A stretch of DNA of 64,000 nucleotides from Bacteroidia bacterium (GTDB taxonomy: Bacteria > Bacteroidota > Bacteroidia > Chitinophagales > Chitinophagaceae): the NCBI GenBank assembly GCA_030427635.1, contig JAUIBA010000021.1, forward strand, positions 1-64,000. Reading direction: 5' to 3'. The notes beneath the pieces were generated by a model. The model was not told the origin of the DNA, ran no database searches, and worked only from the letters and a program-made list of their open reading frames with translations. A program made the translations under genes and the position numbers. Positions 15,830-24,891 of the stretch are shown in pieces; the stretch's first letter is position 1; the number at the start of each line of letters is the position of its first letter.

Positions 15830-17401
15830 ATGAAAAATATACTCAAAGACTATGTGGCACTTATTCTGGTGTTGGTAATATTTATCATCATTAAGATACC
15901 GCATCTTTCCTATCCCTACTACTGGGATGAGAGCTGGCCATATGCTACAGCTATCAATAGTCTGTATGAGCATGGCATAAGTCTTATGCCGAATGCTATA
16001 GATGCAGAAGTATCACGCGGCCATCCGTTGCTTTCTCATGCTATGGCCGTAATGTGGAGAGGTGTTTTCGGCAACTCATATGTCGCTATGCATTCCTTTG
16101 CGCTGTTTATCTCGTTGGTGTTTATCATTGTTCTGTATAGTGCAACACTCCGGATATTCGGCCGCAGGGAGGCGATACTGGCATTAGCGCTGGTAGTACT
16201 GCAGGAGCTATTCATAGTACAGGCCTCTATGGTACTACTGGAAATGCTGGTAGCACTGTTATGCTTTCTGGCATTATGGAGCTACGTATCGCGCAGGTAT
16301 ATGCTTACTGCATTATGGCTTATTATGCTGTTTTTTACAAAAGAGAGCGGCATGATGATGGGTTTTGTACTGGGTATAGATGCCTGGATAGCCATACCGG
16401 ACCGCAGGGCAGACAGAAAAGATGCTATAGGACGTCTGATGTCGGTAGCGGTGCCCACTGCGGTTATAGGTGGTTATTTCCTGCTGCAGCGATATCTGCA
16501 GGGGTGGTTTATTTTCCCTTTTTACTCAGAGTCGCTGCCGCATACATGGGAAGGGTATTGGTATAAGTTTCGCATAGGGGCAATACAGGGAGAGCTATAT
16601 ACTTACTTTAAATACTGGTACTATTTTATGCTGGGTGGGCTGATTGTTGCTGTAGCAGTAGTAAAGCGCAGGTGGGCATGGCTGATATATCTGGTGCCGG
16701 TGATTTTGTGCTATTATTTTGTGGATGATAAGAGAGCCGGACGGCTTTTGCCTGGGCCGGTTCTCTTTATCCTGTTTATTGCTACATGGTTGTACCTGAT
16801 TTATTTATTTTTCCGGTTGTTTGATGATTTCAGGCAAAGACGCTTTATAATACTTGGTGGCTGTTTTGTACTGGCTTTTCTGGTATTTACGGGGGCTAAT
16901 TTCTATACTTATCGTTATATGCTGGCATCATTGATACCGATGTTTGTAATAGTAGCGGCAATGGTGGTAAAATATGCAGATATGCTATGGAAGGGGCTTT
17001 ATTATGTGTATCTGACAGGGGTAGTAATAGTAGCATGGTGTGCATTTAGCTTTATTGAGGGGCATGGAGATGGGGACCTGGCAGCCTTCTCTGCTATGGA
17101 AGTGGAGCTGGCGGTAATCAGCTATATGGAGGAAAACGGCTATCATGACCGGCACGTAGCGTCAGGGCCATTTATGCAGGTAGTACACTTACTGGACCCT
17201 GCTACGGGTTTCCTGAAGAAAAAAGTGCCGTTTAAACATGTGAAATGGACAATAGACGACAGTACTGACTTTATTATATTCAATAATATTGAGGATGACT
17301 ATCGCTATGAATCAGTAAAACAGGACAAACACTTTAATCTTGTTTACCGGAAAGAAAAAGATGGTGTATGGTCTGAAGTGTATGAGCGGAGGCATGATTA
17401 G
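15830..17401 (+). CDS. GT39-like membrane glycosyltransferase (ArnT/PMT family)
   Basis: A 523-residue polytopic membrane protein with about ten to eleven transmembrane segments. The first periplasmic loop contains YYWDESWPYATA: the conserved acidic pair of GT-C fold glycosyltransferases that use polyprenyl-phosphate sugars as donors. LFFTKESGMMMGFVLGIDAW is a second typical stretch. The last 130 residues are a soluble C-terminal domain. Such enzymes glycosylate lipid A, glycolipids or proteins on the outer face of the inner membrane; the acceptor is unknown. It could use lipid-linked sugar made by the 6413-12028 operon (inference). Its stop overlaps the stop of the convergent PAP2 gene by 4 bases. 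Confidence 0.85.
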   Translation: MKNILKDYVALILVLVIFIIIKIPHLSYPYYWDESWPYATAINSLYEHGISLMPNAIDAEVSRGHPLLSHAMAVMWRGVFGNSYVAMHSFALFISLVFIIVLYSATLRIFGRREAILALALVVLQELFIVQASMVLLEMLVALLCFLALWSYVSRRYMLTALWLIMLFFTKESGMMMGFVLGIDAWIAIPDRRADRKDAIGRLMSVAVPTAVIGGYFLLQRYLQGWFIFPFYSESLPHTWEGYWYKFRIGAIQGELYTYFKYWYYFMLGGLIVAVAVVKRRWAWLIYLVPVILCYYFVDDKRAGRLLPGPVLFILFIATWLYLIYLFFRLFDDFRQRRFIILGGCFVLAFLVFTGANFYTYRYMLASLIPMFVIVAAMVVKYADMLWKGLYYVYLTGVVIVAWCAFSFIEGHGDGDLAAFSAMEVELAVISYMEENGYHDRHVASGPFMQVVHLLDPATGFLKKKVPFKHVKWTIDDSTDFIIFNNIEDDYRYESVKQDKHFNLVYRKEKDGVWSEVYERRHD

Positions 17402-17976
17402 TGAGGGAGCGCAATGCGCTTATTGAACATCTTACCGGTAAACACCCCTACACCACAGCCCAGAATGCCACCACAGAGCACATCCAGCGGATAATGAACG
17501 CCTACATATACCTGTGCATAAGCAACTATTGCTGCCCAGAACAGGGCAACAGGCCATATCCACCGGGCGTGACGCTGTATTGAAATGGCACTGAATAATG
17601 CCAGTGAAAAATGATTGGCAGCATGGGAAGACGGAAAACTTTTACCGCCACCACAGGGAACAATGATATGTACTATTCCAGAAAAGTAGGGGTCATTGCA
17701 GGGGCGTATCCTGCCAAAGAGGGGCTTAAGCAGAGATGCGCTTATCTGATCTGATATGCCGAATGTAATAAGAAATGCACCGCACCATATCCAGCCATTA
17801 CGGCCAAAACGCTTAGGCATAAACAGAAGCAGGAAAAGGTATAACGGGGCCCATGTCCACTGATTGCGGATGAAGGGCATCAATGTATCCAGAAATGAGT
17901 TATGCCAGCGTACATTGAGGTAACCCCACACAATGTAGTCTGCATACATAACCGATTCCAGGATAGACTTAAGCAT
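17398..17976 (-). CDS. PAP2-family phosphatase
   Basis: A 192-residue integral membrane phosphatase of the PAP2 superfamily, likely acting on undecaprenyl or lipid phosphates at the membrane. Motif 1 is KPLFGRIRP (84-92), motif 2 SFPSSHAANH (113-122), motif 3 AQVYVGVHYPLD (154-165). In motif 3 the consensus is SRxxxxxHxxxD; here Ser-Arg is replaced by Ala-Gln, while the catalytic His161 and Asp165 remain. Five to six membrane segments. The start codon lies within the last codons of the upstream methyltransferase gene (8-base overlap), so the two are translationally coupled. Confidence 0.87.
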   Translation of the reverse strand: MLKSILESVMYADYIVWGYLNVRWHNSFLDTLMPFIRNQWTWAPLYLFLLLFMPKRFGRNGWIWCGAFLITFGISDQISASLLKPLFGRIRPCNDPYFSGIVHIIVPCGGGKSFPSSHAANHFSLALFSAISIQRHARWIWPVALFWAAIVAYAQVYVGVHYPLDVLCGGILGCGVGVFTGKMFNKRIALPH

Positions 17977-18703
17977 GCTTTTTTCTGAATATCATGATAA
18001 GTCTATGTGAACACTTCTCATCATAAGGCTGCATCTTATAATCGCCATAGGTGCTTTCCAGCTCCAGACCTGCTGCGCTCATGAGCCGGATGAAGTCGTC
18101 CAGAGAAAATGCGGCAACACTTTCGGTATAATGTATCCGGGTGCCGTCTGGTGTATCCAGTGTAATATCTTTCAGAAAATGCTTCCGCTCATATTTTCTT
18201 TTAATGTGAAATGTATGGTCGCACCTTTTTATCGTCTCTTCAGGTACCAGATTGTCATGTACATACTGCCGGTTCAGATAATCTATTACCAGAATGCCAC
18301 CGGGTTTCAGTGCATTACTGAATGACTTTGCTGCCAGTGCATTATCTCTGTCATGGGCAAAGTAGCCAAAGCTGGTAAAGAAGTTGAAAGCATAGTCAAA
18401 GTAATTGGTATAGAAAGGCAGGCGCATATCGTGCACATAAAAGTGCAGCATATCGTTTTCCAGTTCTTTGGCTGTTTCAATGCTTCGCTCTGAAATGTCT
18501 ATTCCTGTGACATCGAATCCGTGCCCTGCAAGCTGTTTGGCAAATCTGCCTTCACCACATGCTATGTCCAGCATCCGGCACCCGGGGGAGGGGTGCAGAT
18601 GTGTAAGCAGCGCTTCTACAAAAGCCTGTGCTTCCTGCTCATCTCTGTTCTGGTATAGTATTTTATAATACGGCGAGCCGAACCAGTTTTCGAACCAATC
18701 CAT
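17969..18703 (-). CDS. Class I SAM-dependent methyltransferase
   Basis: A 244-residue methyltransferase with motif I RMLDIACGEGRFAKQLAGHG (about 42-61), motif II VTGIDISERSIE, motif post-I FDYAFNFFTSFGYF and LKPGGILVIDYLN. The ATG at 18701-18703 is chosen because MDWFENWFGSPYYKILYQNR is the usual opening of this group; the open frame upstream to 18919 reads like noncoding DNA. First of a two-gene operon with the PAP2 phosphatase, overlapping it by 8 bases. Acceptor unknown. Confidence 0.87.
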   Translation of the reverse strand: MDWFENWFGSPYYKILYQNRDEQEAQAFVEALLTHLHPSPGCRMLDIACGEGRFAKQLAGHGFDVTGIDISERSIETAKELENDMLHFYVHDMRLPFYTNYFDYAFNFFTSFGYFAHDRDNALAAKSFSNALKPGGILVIDYLNRQYVHDNLVPEETIKRCDHTFHIKRKYERKHFLKDITLDTPDGTRIHYTESVAAFSLDDFIRLMSAAGLELESTYGDYKMQPYDEKCSHRLIMIFRKKHA

Positions 18704-18920
18704 TGTACAAGGGAAATTTGCCGGTAAAAGTACTGCCAATAGCTGAAACAAGGAATGCAGGCAGGTAAAAAATAGCTGTGGCATTGCATGCATCATATAT
18801 ACCATACAGTAGCCACTTGCTGGTAGCTGAAGGTAATGTTCAATGACCCAATAACTGATAAAGGGCATTTTTTCAGAAAATTTTAAGTAAATCGCTCTTT
18901 CCCTGATAGGCGCTAACAAC

Positions 18921-18928
18921 TATTTTTG
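18921..18928 (+). promoter_or_regulatory. -7 promoter box of the DUF58-Bat group
   Basis: TATTTTTG fits TAnnTTTG, 35 bases before the DUF58 start. A 14-codon ATG frame (18933-18977) opens right at the predicted transcript start and runs across the DUF58 start codon in another frame. Confidence 0.5.
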
Positions 18929-18963
18929 CGATATGTCAATTACTAATCCTGCATTACGGCAAG

Positions 18964-19830
18964 ATGACCACAGCTGATATTCTAAAGAAGGTAAGACGGA
19001 TAGAGATAAAAACCAGAGGGTTAAGCAATCACATCTTTGCGGGTGAGTATCACTCTACCTTTAAAGGTCGTGGTATGTCGTTCAGTGAAGTAAGGGAGTA
19101 CACGCCAGGTGATGATGTAAAGTTTATAGACTGGAATGTAACGGCAAGGTTTTCCCATCCGTTCGTAAAAGTATTTGAAGAGGAGCGGGAATTAATAGTG
19201 ATGCTGCTGGTAGATATCAGTAACAGCTCACTGTTTGGTACACAGAAGCAGGCAAAACGGGACCTGATTACAGAGCTGGGAGCGGTATTGTCTTTTTCTG
19301 CCACAACGAATAATGATAAGGTAGGTGTCATCTTCTTCAGTAATAAGGTAGAAAAATACATCCCTCCCAAGAAAGGTAAAGGGCATATTCTACGTATCAT
19401 TCGGGAACTTATAGCACTGGAGCCGGTACAGGGAGGAGAGACCAATGTGGCAGTAGCATTGGAGTTTCTGAATAATGTATTGAAAAAGCGCTCTATTACA
19501 TTCCTTATGAGCGACTTTGTGAGCAACCCTTATGAGCAGGCATTGCAGCTGGCAGCCCGTAAGCATGATTTGGTAGGTATTCATATTTATGATAAGCACG
19601 ATAAAGAGCTGCCATCGGCAGGGCTGGTGCAGGTAATGGATGCGGAAACAGGGCAGACTGTATGGGTAGATACTGATGACAGGGCTGTACGGTTGCAGTA
19701 TGGGGCAGCATTTGATGAAAAGTACAAGTATTGTATGCATACTTTCAGAAAGAGTGGCGCATCGCTGCTGCACGTGCGTACAGATGAGGATTATGTAAAA
19801 GTTTTGCAGGGTTATTTTAAGGGCAGGTAA
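18964..19830 (+). CDS. DUF58 domain protein
   Basis: A 288-residue cytosolic protein with the DUF58 signature GRGMSFSEVREYTPGDDVKFIDWNVTAR-like block (about 38-62; begins GRGMSFSEVREYTPGDD) followed by a von Willebrand A-like fold. In that fold VDISNSS stands where a metal-site DxSxS is expected, and FLMSDF follows later. DUF58 proteins are usually encoded with a MoxR AAA+ ATPase and VWA membrane proteins, and are thought to act in envelope or stress functions. Here no MoxR gene precedes it. Two VWA-pathway genes follow at once. Confidence 0.87.
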   Translation: MTTADILKKVRRIEIKTRGLSNHIFAGEYHSTFKGRGMSFSEVREYTPGDDVKFIDWNVTARFSHPFVKVFEEERELIVMLLVDISNSSLFGTQKQAKRDLITELGAVLSFSATTNNDKVGVIFFSNKVEKYIPPKKGKGHILRIIRELIALEPVQGGETNVAVALEFLNNVLKKRSITFLMSDFVSNPYEQALQLAARKHDLVGIHIYDKHDKELPSAGLVQVMDAETGQTVWVDTDDRAVRLQYGAAFDEKYKYCMHTFRKSGASLLHVRTDEDYVKVLQGYFKGR

Positions 19831-19875
19831 TACTGCGGGTGTTTCAACTAAAACAGTTATACATTGTTACAGGCA

Positions 19876-20892
19876 ATGACGAAAATAATATCAGATAAAA
19901 GCAGACTGCATATGGCATGGACTATTGTTTCCCGCCGCTTGTCAGGTATTACTCTGGTGCTGCTGTTGTTTCTTGTAGCCGGTTCTTTGCCCGCATTGGC
20001 TCAGCCCGAGACTTCAGCTTCGGTAAAACTTGACCCACAGCAGATAACTATAGGGGACAGGGCCCGTCTTTTTTTAGAAGCAACCAACAAGACATCAGGT
20101 GGCAGACTTATATGGCCGGCTATTGCTGATACATTCAATCACCTGGAGGTAGTAGAACGGGGTAAAATAGATACTGTCAAAGCCGGAGACATTGTAACTT
20201 ATAAGCAACGGTTACTGATTACCGGATTTGATTCCGGCGTATTTCAGATGCCTGCAGTGCCGTTTTATGTGATTGCAGAAAACGGGGATTCCTTTTTTGT
20301 AGAGGCCCAGGCTCCGGAACTGCTGGTACAGACGGTGCCGGTAGATACAACCAAAGCATTCAAGCCCATCAAAAACATTATCTATGTTACTACTACCTGG
20401 CGCGATTATGCGGGTTATATAGCAGGTGGGGTAGCATTGCTGGCACTGATTATAGGTGTAACCTGGTATCTGGCCCGCAGAAAGAAACCAGCCCCGGTAG
20501 TACCGGAAGGGCCTAAAGAGACGCTTCAGGAGCATGCATTGCGCTTGCTGTCTGAGCTGGATGCACGCCAGATGTGGCAGAATGAGCGTGTAAAAGAGTA
20601 TTACGTAGACCTGACGGATATAGTACGCAACTATGTGGAAGAAAGGTTTGATACACCGGTAATGGAGCTCACTACCGATGAATTGCTGGATAAGGCAAGG
20701 CGTCATAAGGAGTTAATACCTTACTATGCTACTCTGGAGTCTGTGTTGAGAACGGCAGACTTAGCAAAGTTTGCCAAGGCACAGCCGCTGCCTCAGGAGC
20801 ACATTGATGCTATGGAGAAAGCAAAACAACTGATTATTTCCTCAAAACCTATTGTAACAGAGCAACCCCCAACAACTGAGCAGAAGTCATGA
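19876..20892 (+). CDS. BatD/DUF4381-like membrane protein
   Basis: A 338-residue exported protein anchored by one membrane helix. An N-terminal signal (hydrophobic stretch ending SLPALAQ) is followed by a beta-rich extracytoplasmic domain, SVKLDPQQITIGDRARLFLE through LLITGFDSGVF, which resembles BatD-type oxygen-tolerance proteins. A transmembrane helix at about 180-200 (IAGGVALLALIIGVTWYLA) leads to a cytoplasmic part with a DUF4381-like feature (VDLTDIVRNYVEERFDTP). The ATG at 19876 is preferred to a TTG at 19864. Its end overlaps the BatA start (ATGA). Confidence 0.75.
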   Translation: MTKIISDKSRLHMAWTIVSRRLSGITLVLLLFLVAGSLPALAQPETSASVKLDPQQITIGDRARLFLEATNKTSGGRLIWPAIADTFNHLEVVERGKIDTVKAGDIVTYKQRLLITGFDSGVFQMPAVPFYVIAENGDSFFVEAQAPELLVQTVPVDTTKAFKPIKNIIYVTTTWRDYAGYIAGGVALLALIIGVTWYLARRKKPAPVVPEGPKETLQEHALRLLSELDARQMWQNERVKEYYVDLTDIVRNYVEERFDTPVMELTTDELLDKARRHKELIPYYATLESVLRTADLAKFAKAQPLPQEHIDAMEKAKQLIISSKPIVTEQPPTTEQKS

Positions 20893-21917
20893 GTAATCTA
20901 ATGGATTGGAAACATATCACATTTGCGCATCCGTGGTTCTTTCTGTTGCTACTGTTGGTGCCACTCATGATATTGTGGCAGCAGCGGGGCAGAAAAACAG
21001 GTAGTCCGGTAATGCGGCTTACTACTCTTGGTGGCCTGAAGCTGGCCGGAGGTGGTACCAGAGCGCGTTTTCGTCCGGCTCTGTTTGTGTTGCGTATCAT
21101 TGCGGTGGTGATGCTCATTATTGCACTGGCGCGGCCGCAGACATCCAATACCTCTGAGAATGTGGACAGTGATGGTATAGATATTGTATTGTGTCTGGAT
21201 ATATCGGGCAGTATGCTGGCTGAAGACTTTAAACCCAACAGGCTGGAAGCTGCTAAAAAAGAAGCACTGAAGTTTATAGATGACAGGCCGGCAGACAGGA
21301 TAGGGGTAGTTATTTTCTCAGGTGAGAGTTTTACGCTCTGCCCTATAACTATTGATCATAATGTGCTTAAAAATCAGATAGCAAAGATTGAAAGCTCACT
21401 GCTGAGTGCCAATGGTACGGCAATAGGCTCAGGGCTGGCTACTGCCGTAGGGCGGCTACGTGCAGCCAAAGGGAAAAGCAAAGTGGTGATTCTGATGACT
21501 GATGGACGTAATAACGTAGCCGGTGGCAGTACTCTGGACCCTGCTACGGCTACTGAAATAGCAAAGCTATATGGGGTGAGGGTATATACGATAGCCGTAG
21601 GTACCAGGGGGCAGGCACTGGTGCCGGTTCAGTCTCCGGATGGTCGTATACAAAAAGTAATGGCACCTACAGATATTGATGAGCCATTGCTGAAGTCAAT
21701 ATCTGCAGCTACTAACGGTAAGTTTTACCGTGCTACCGGAAACCGTTCGCTGGCGGATATTTACAGTACCATAGATAAGCTGGAGAAAACGAAAGTGAGT
21801 ATTACTTCTTACAAGCATTATGCTGAGATGTTTTTTCCGTTTGCGCTTATAGCAGTAGTCTGTCTATCGCTGGAGCTGTTGCTGCGTTATACGGTATTCC
21901 GTTCCGTTACAGCATAG
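20889..21917 (+). CDS. BatA-like VWA domain membrane protein
   Basis: A 342-residue membrane protein of the BatA type. Two N-terminal membrane helices come first, then a von Willebrand A domain with an intact metal site: DISGSM (about 102-107), a Thr in the GTAIGSGLATAVG loop, and MTDGRNN. A C-terminal helix (FFPFALIAVVCLSLELLL) anchors it. Bat proteins were named for Bacteroides aerotolerance. Starts at ATGAGTAATCTAATG, overlapping the previous stop by 4 bases. BatB, BatC and BatE are not found downstream. Confidence 0.88.
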   Translation: MSNLMDWKHITFAHPWFFLLLLLVPLMILWQQRGRKTGSPVMRLTTLGGLKLAGGGTRARFRPALFVLRIIAVVMLIIALARPQTSNTSENVDSDGIDIVLCLDISGSMLAEDFKPNRLEAAKKEALKFIDDRPADRIGVVIFSGESFTLCPITIDHNVLKNQIAKIESSLLSANGTAIGSGLATAVGRLRAAKGKSKVVILMTDGRNNVAGGSTLDPATATEIAKLYGVRVYTIAVGTRGQALVPVQSPDGRIQKVMAPTDIDEPLLKSISAATNGKFYRATGNRSLADIYSTIDKLEKTKVSITSYKHYAEMFFPFALIAVVCLSLELLLRYTVFRSVTA

Positions 21918-22021
21918 ATATCTGTATTTCAAAAGTGATTTTGTGGGGTAGTTTTTGATTTCGTAGCCTCTTATGGGAGATACTTAGTATTTTACATACC
22001 AGACAATATTTAACTCTGAGT

Positions 22022-24562
22022 ATGATAAGAAAATACTTTCTCTTATTGCCGGCGCTGATGGTTATGTCAGTAGGAGCCGATGCAAAGAAGAAAAACAAAA
22101 AAAACAAGCATGGGGAAAAGACTGCCGCTGCTTCAGGAAAGTCGGCAGACTCCAGCTCTAAAAAGGGAATAAAGCCTTACAGCAAGGTAATAACCGGGAA
22201 AGCAGAGACAGACCATGGGCTGTTCACCGTTCACAAGGTGGATGATAAATGGTATTTTGAGATACCAGATTCCATACTGGGACGGGAGATGATGGTGACT
22301 ACCCGCTACAGTAAGGTAGCCGGAGGAGGTGGTGTTTATGCCGGAGAGCTGGAAGGTCGTAAAACAGTATTGTGGGAGAAGGGGCCTGATGATAAAGTGT
22401 TTTTACGGGTAGTGACGGTTATCAGCGTAGCTGATTCTACCAATGAGATATTCAAAGCGGTATCTAACTCCAACCTTAATCCTATTGCAGAGTCGTTTGA
22501 TATCAAGGCTTTCGGTAAAGATTCATCTTCTGTAGTAATAGATGTAACAGACTTCTTTAAAGGAGACCACCAGCCGGTAAGTATCAGTCCTTTTACGAAG
22601 CGTCGCTATAATCTTGCTTCACAGATAGCTGGCCGTAGTTATGTGGCATCCATGCATAGTTACCCCATTAATACAGAAGTGCGGGTAGTGCGTACGTTTA
22701 CTTCTAATCCACCACTGGAAAAGCGTCCGCGGGTGCCGGGTCAGATACCTACTGTTACATTGCCTGCGGCATATGCTACAGGTGCTGTGACACTGGAGCT
22801 GAATAATTCATTTGTACTGCTGCCAAAGGAGCCAATGGCCAAACGTCTTTTTGACCCCAGGGTAGGTTTTTTTGCAGATGATTATCAGGTATTTAATGAT
22901 GAACAGCAGAAGGTGGATCAACAGACTATTGCGGTACGCTGGCGCCTGGAGCCTCGTGCAGAGGATGTGGAAAAATGGAAACGTGGGGAGCTGGTGGAGC
23001 CACAGAAGCCTATTGTATATTATATAGACCCCGCTACACCTAAAAAGTGGCGTCCTTACCTTATTCAGGGCATCAATGACTGGCAAAAAGCGTTTGAGCA
23101 TGCCGGCTTTAAAAATGCCATTACCGGTAAGGAATGGGACAGCAATGACTCTTCCATGAATCTGGAAGATGCCCGATTCTCAGTAGTGCGCTACCTGCCA
23201 TCAGAGATACCTAATGCTTATGGCCCCAATGTGCATGACCCACGCAGTGGTGAGATTATAGAAAGCCATATAGGGTGGTATCATAATGTAATGAAGCTGG
23301 TACATGACTGGTATTTCATACAGGCTGCAGCCGTAGATACCCGCGCCCGTAAAATGGAGTTTGATGATGCCCTGATGGGGCAGCTGATAAGGTTTGTATC
23401 ATCTCATGAGGTAGGCCATACGCTGGGCCTGAGGCATAATATGGGCAGCAGCAGCCGTACCCCGGTAGATTCATTGCGCAGTAAAGCCTGGGTAGAGGCA
23501 CATGGTCATACTGCATCTATCATGGATTATGCCCGGTTTAATTATGTGGCACAGCCGGGAGATGCTATAGGTGATGCCGGTATGTTTCCCCGTATAGGCG
23601 ACTATGACATGTGGGCAATAAAATGGGGATACACACCCACCTTTGCGAAGGACGAGAAGGAAGATCAGAAAATAGTCAATAAGTGGATTGTTGACAGTCT
23701 GAAGGCTAATCCACGTTTGTGGTTTGGTACAGAGACCAATCCTTTCGACCCGCGTTCACAGACAGAAGACCTTGGTGATAACAGTGTAAAGGCAAGTGAG
23801 TATGGTATCATGAATCTGAAACGTATTGTGCCTAACCTGCCTGAGTGGACAAAAGAGGAGGCAGATAAGTATGAAAACCTGCTCACCATGTATAATGCTG
23901 CATTGTCTCAGTATAGCCGTTATATGGGGCATGTACTTAAAAATGTAGGTGGTGTATACGAGACCCCTAAAAGTGTAGAGCAGGTAGGAGAGGATGTGTA
24001 TGAGCCTACACCTGCCAGCCGCCAGAAGGAGGCTGTTGCGTTCCTGAACAAACAGCTGTTTACAACACCACAGTGGTTGCTGAATCCTGCTATTCTTAAC
24101 AAGGTTACCAATCCGGTAGCTGCCGAAACTATCACCAATCTTCAGGTTTATATTTTGAAAAGTCTGCTTGCTGCATCCCGTATCAATCGTATGGCAGTAG
24201 CTGCAAACAGGTTTGGTAGTAGTAAGGTGTATGCTGCAGATGATATGGTTGATGATGTGAAGAATGGTATATGGTCTGAGCTATCGTCCCGTAAGGCAAT
24301 AGACGGATATAGAAGAACGCTGCAAAAGGCATACATAGATATTCTGTCTGATGTTATTAATCCGGACGAGAAGCTGGCTAAATCGCCAGGGGCTATGAAC
24401 AATGTATGGAATACTGATGCGGTATCAATAGCACGAGCTCAACTGGTAACGTTGAAAAGGCAGGTTGATGCGGCTATACCATCTATGTCAGATAAGATGA
24501 GCAGGTATCACCTTCAGGATATTTCTGAAAGGATAAAGAAAGCTCTGGATCCTAAAGGATAA
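22022..24562 (+). CDS. Secreted zinc-dependent metalloprotease (DUF5117/DUF4953 type)
   Basis: An 846-residue exported protein with a signal peptide and a Lys/Ser-rich linker (about 20-55). The DUF5118-like and DUF5117-like beta domains follow (DHGLFTVHKVDDKWYFEIPD, AGELEGRKTVLWEKGPDD). The catalytic domain has SSHEVGHTLGLRHNM at about residue 460: HEXXH with the third His further on, a metzincin-like arrangement, and ASIMDYARFNYV nearby as a Met-turn candidate. The family is common in Bacteroidetes, usually periplasmic or outer-membrane associated; its substrates are unknown. Monocistronic with a strong terminator. Confidence 0.9.
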   Translation: MIRKYFLLLPALMVMSVGADAKKKNKKNKHGEKTAAASGKSADSSSKKGIKPYSKVITGKAETDHGLFTVHKVDDKWYFEIPDSILGREMMVTTRYSKVAGGGGVYAGELEGRKTVLWEKGPDDKVFLRVVTVISVADSTNEIFKAVSNSNLNPIAESFDIKAFGKDSSSVVIDVTDFFKGDHQPVSISPFTKRRYNLASQIAGRSYVASMHSYPINTEVRVVRTFTSNPPLEKRPRVPGQIPTVTLPAAYATGAVTLELNNSFVLLPKEPMAKRLFDPRVGFFADDYQVFNDEQQKVDQQTIAVRWRLEPRAEDVEKWKRGELVEPQKPIVYYIDPATPKKWRPYLIQGINDWQKAFEHAGFKNAITGKEWDSNDSSMNLEDARFSVVRYLPSEIPNAYGPNVHDPRSGEIIESHIGWYHNVMKLVHDWYFIQAAAVDTRARKMEFDDALMGQLIRFVSSHEVGHTLGLRHNMGSSSRTPVDSLRSKAWVEAHGHTASIMDYARFNYVAQPGDAIGDAGMFPRIGDYDMWAIKWGYTPTFAKDEKEDQKIVNKWIVDSLKANPRLWFGTETNPFDPRSQTEDLGDNSVKASEYGIMNLKRIVPNLPEWTKEEADKYENLLTMYNAALSQYSRYMGHVLKNVGGVYETPKSVEQVGEDVYEPTPASRQKEAVAFLNKQLFTTPQWLLNPAILNKVTNPVAAETITNLQVYILKSLLAASRINRMAVAANRFGSSKVYAADDMVDDVKNGIWSELSSRKAIDGYRRTLQKAYIDILSDVINPDEKLAKSPGAMNNVWNTDAVSIARAQLVTLKRQVDAAIPSMSDKMSRYHLQDISERIKKALDPKG

Positions 24563-24588
24563 CAGCTGTAAATTACTGGTTTTATTAT

Positions 24589-24626
24589 AAGGGCTATCCG
24601 GTATTCCGGGTAGCCCTTATTGTTTT
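24589..24626 (+). terminator. Intrinsic terminator of the metalloprotease gene
   Basis: AAGGGCTATCCGG (24589-24601) and CCGGGTAGCCCTT (24606-24618), one wobble, TATT tetraloop, then ATTGTTTT. Confidence 0.88.
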
Positions 24627-24843
24627 GCGGCAGCATGATCGCAGACGCTTAAATGGCTTTATTATGGCCGTACTTATTGTCTGGGTAGTGTAGATGCCAG
24701 TATATATATAATAGGGTAGTTGGCCCTATCGTAATAGGATATGTATGAGTTTTGTTTGCCGCACTGTATCAGGCCATATTTGGCTCTGTTTCTTTACGGT
24801 GTCTGTATCTGATAATGTGAGCTTATGCCAATGTAAGGGCATG

Positions 24844-24872
24844 AAAAAAGCCACCTGAAATAGGTGGCTTTT
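24844..24872 (-). terminator. Intrinsic terminator of the repeat protein gene
   Basis: Stem AAAAGCCACCT/AGGTGGCTTTT around GAAAT (24846-24872); on the minus strand it is followed by a T-run, 20 bases after the stop of the leftward gene. Confidence 0.85.
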
Positions 24873-24891
24873 AAAAGAAAATTATTAGCGA

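Larger units (their letters stand above)
24563..24891. other. Convergent intergenic region
   Basis: A 329-base spacer between two convergent genes. It holds one terminator for each gene (24589 and 24844); no coding or RNA signal is seen between them. Confidence 0.6.
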
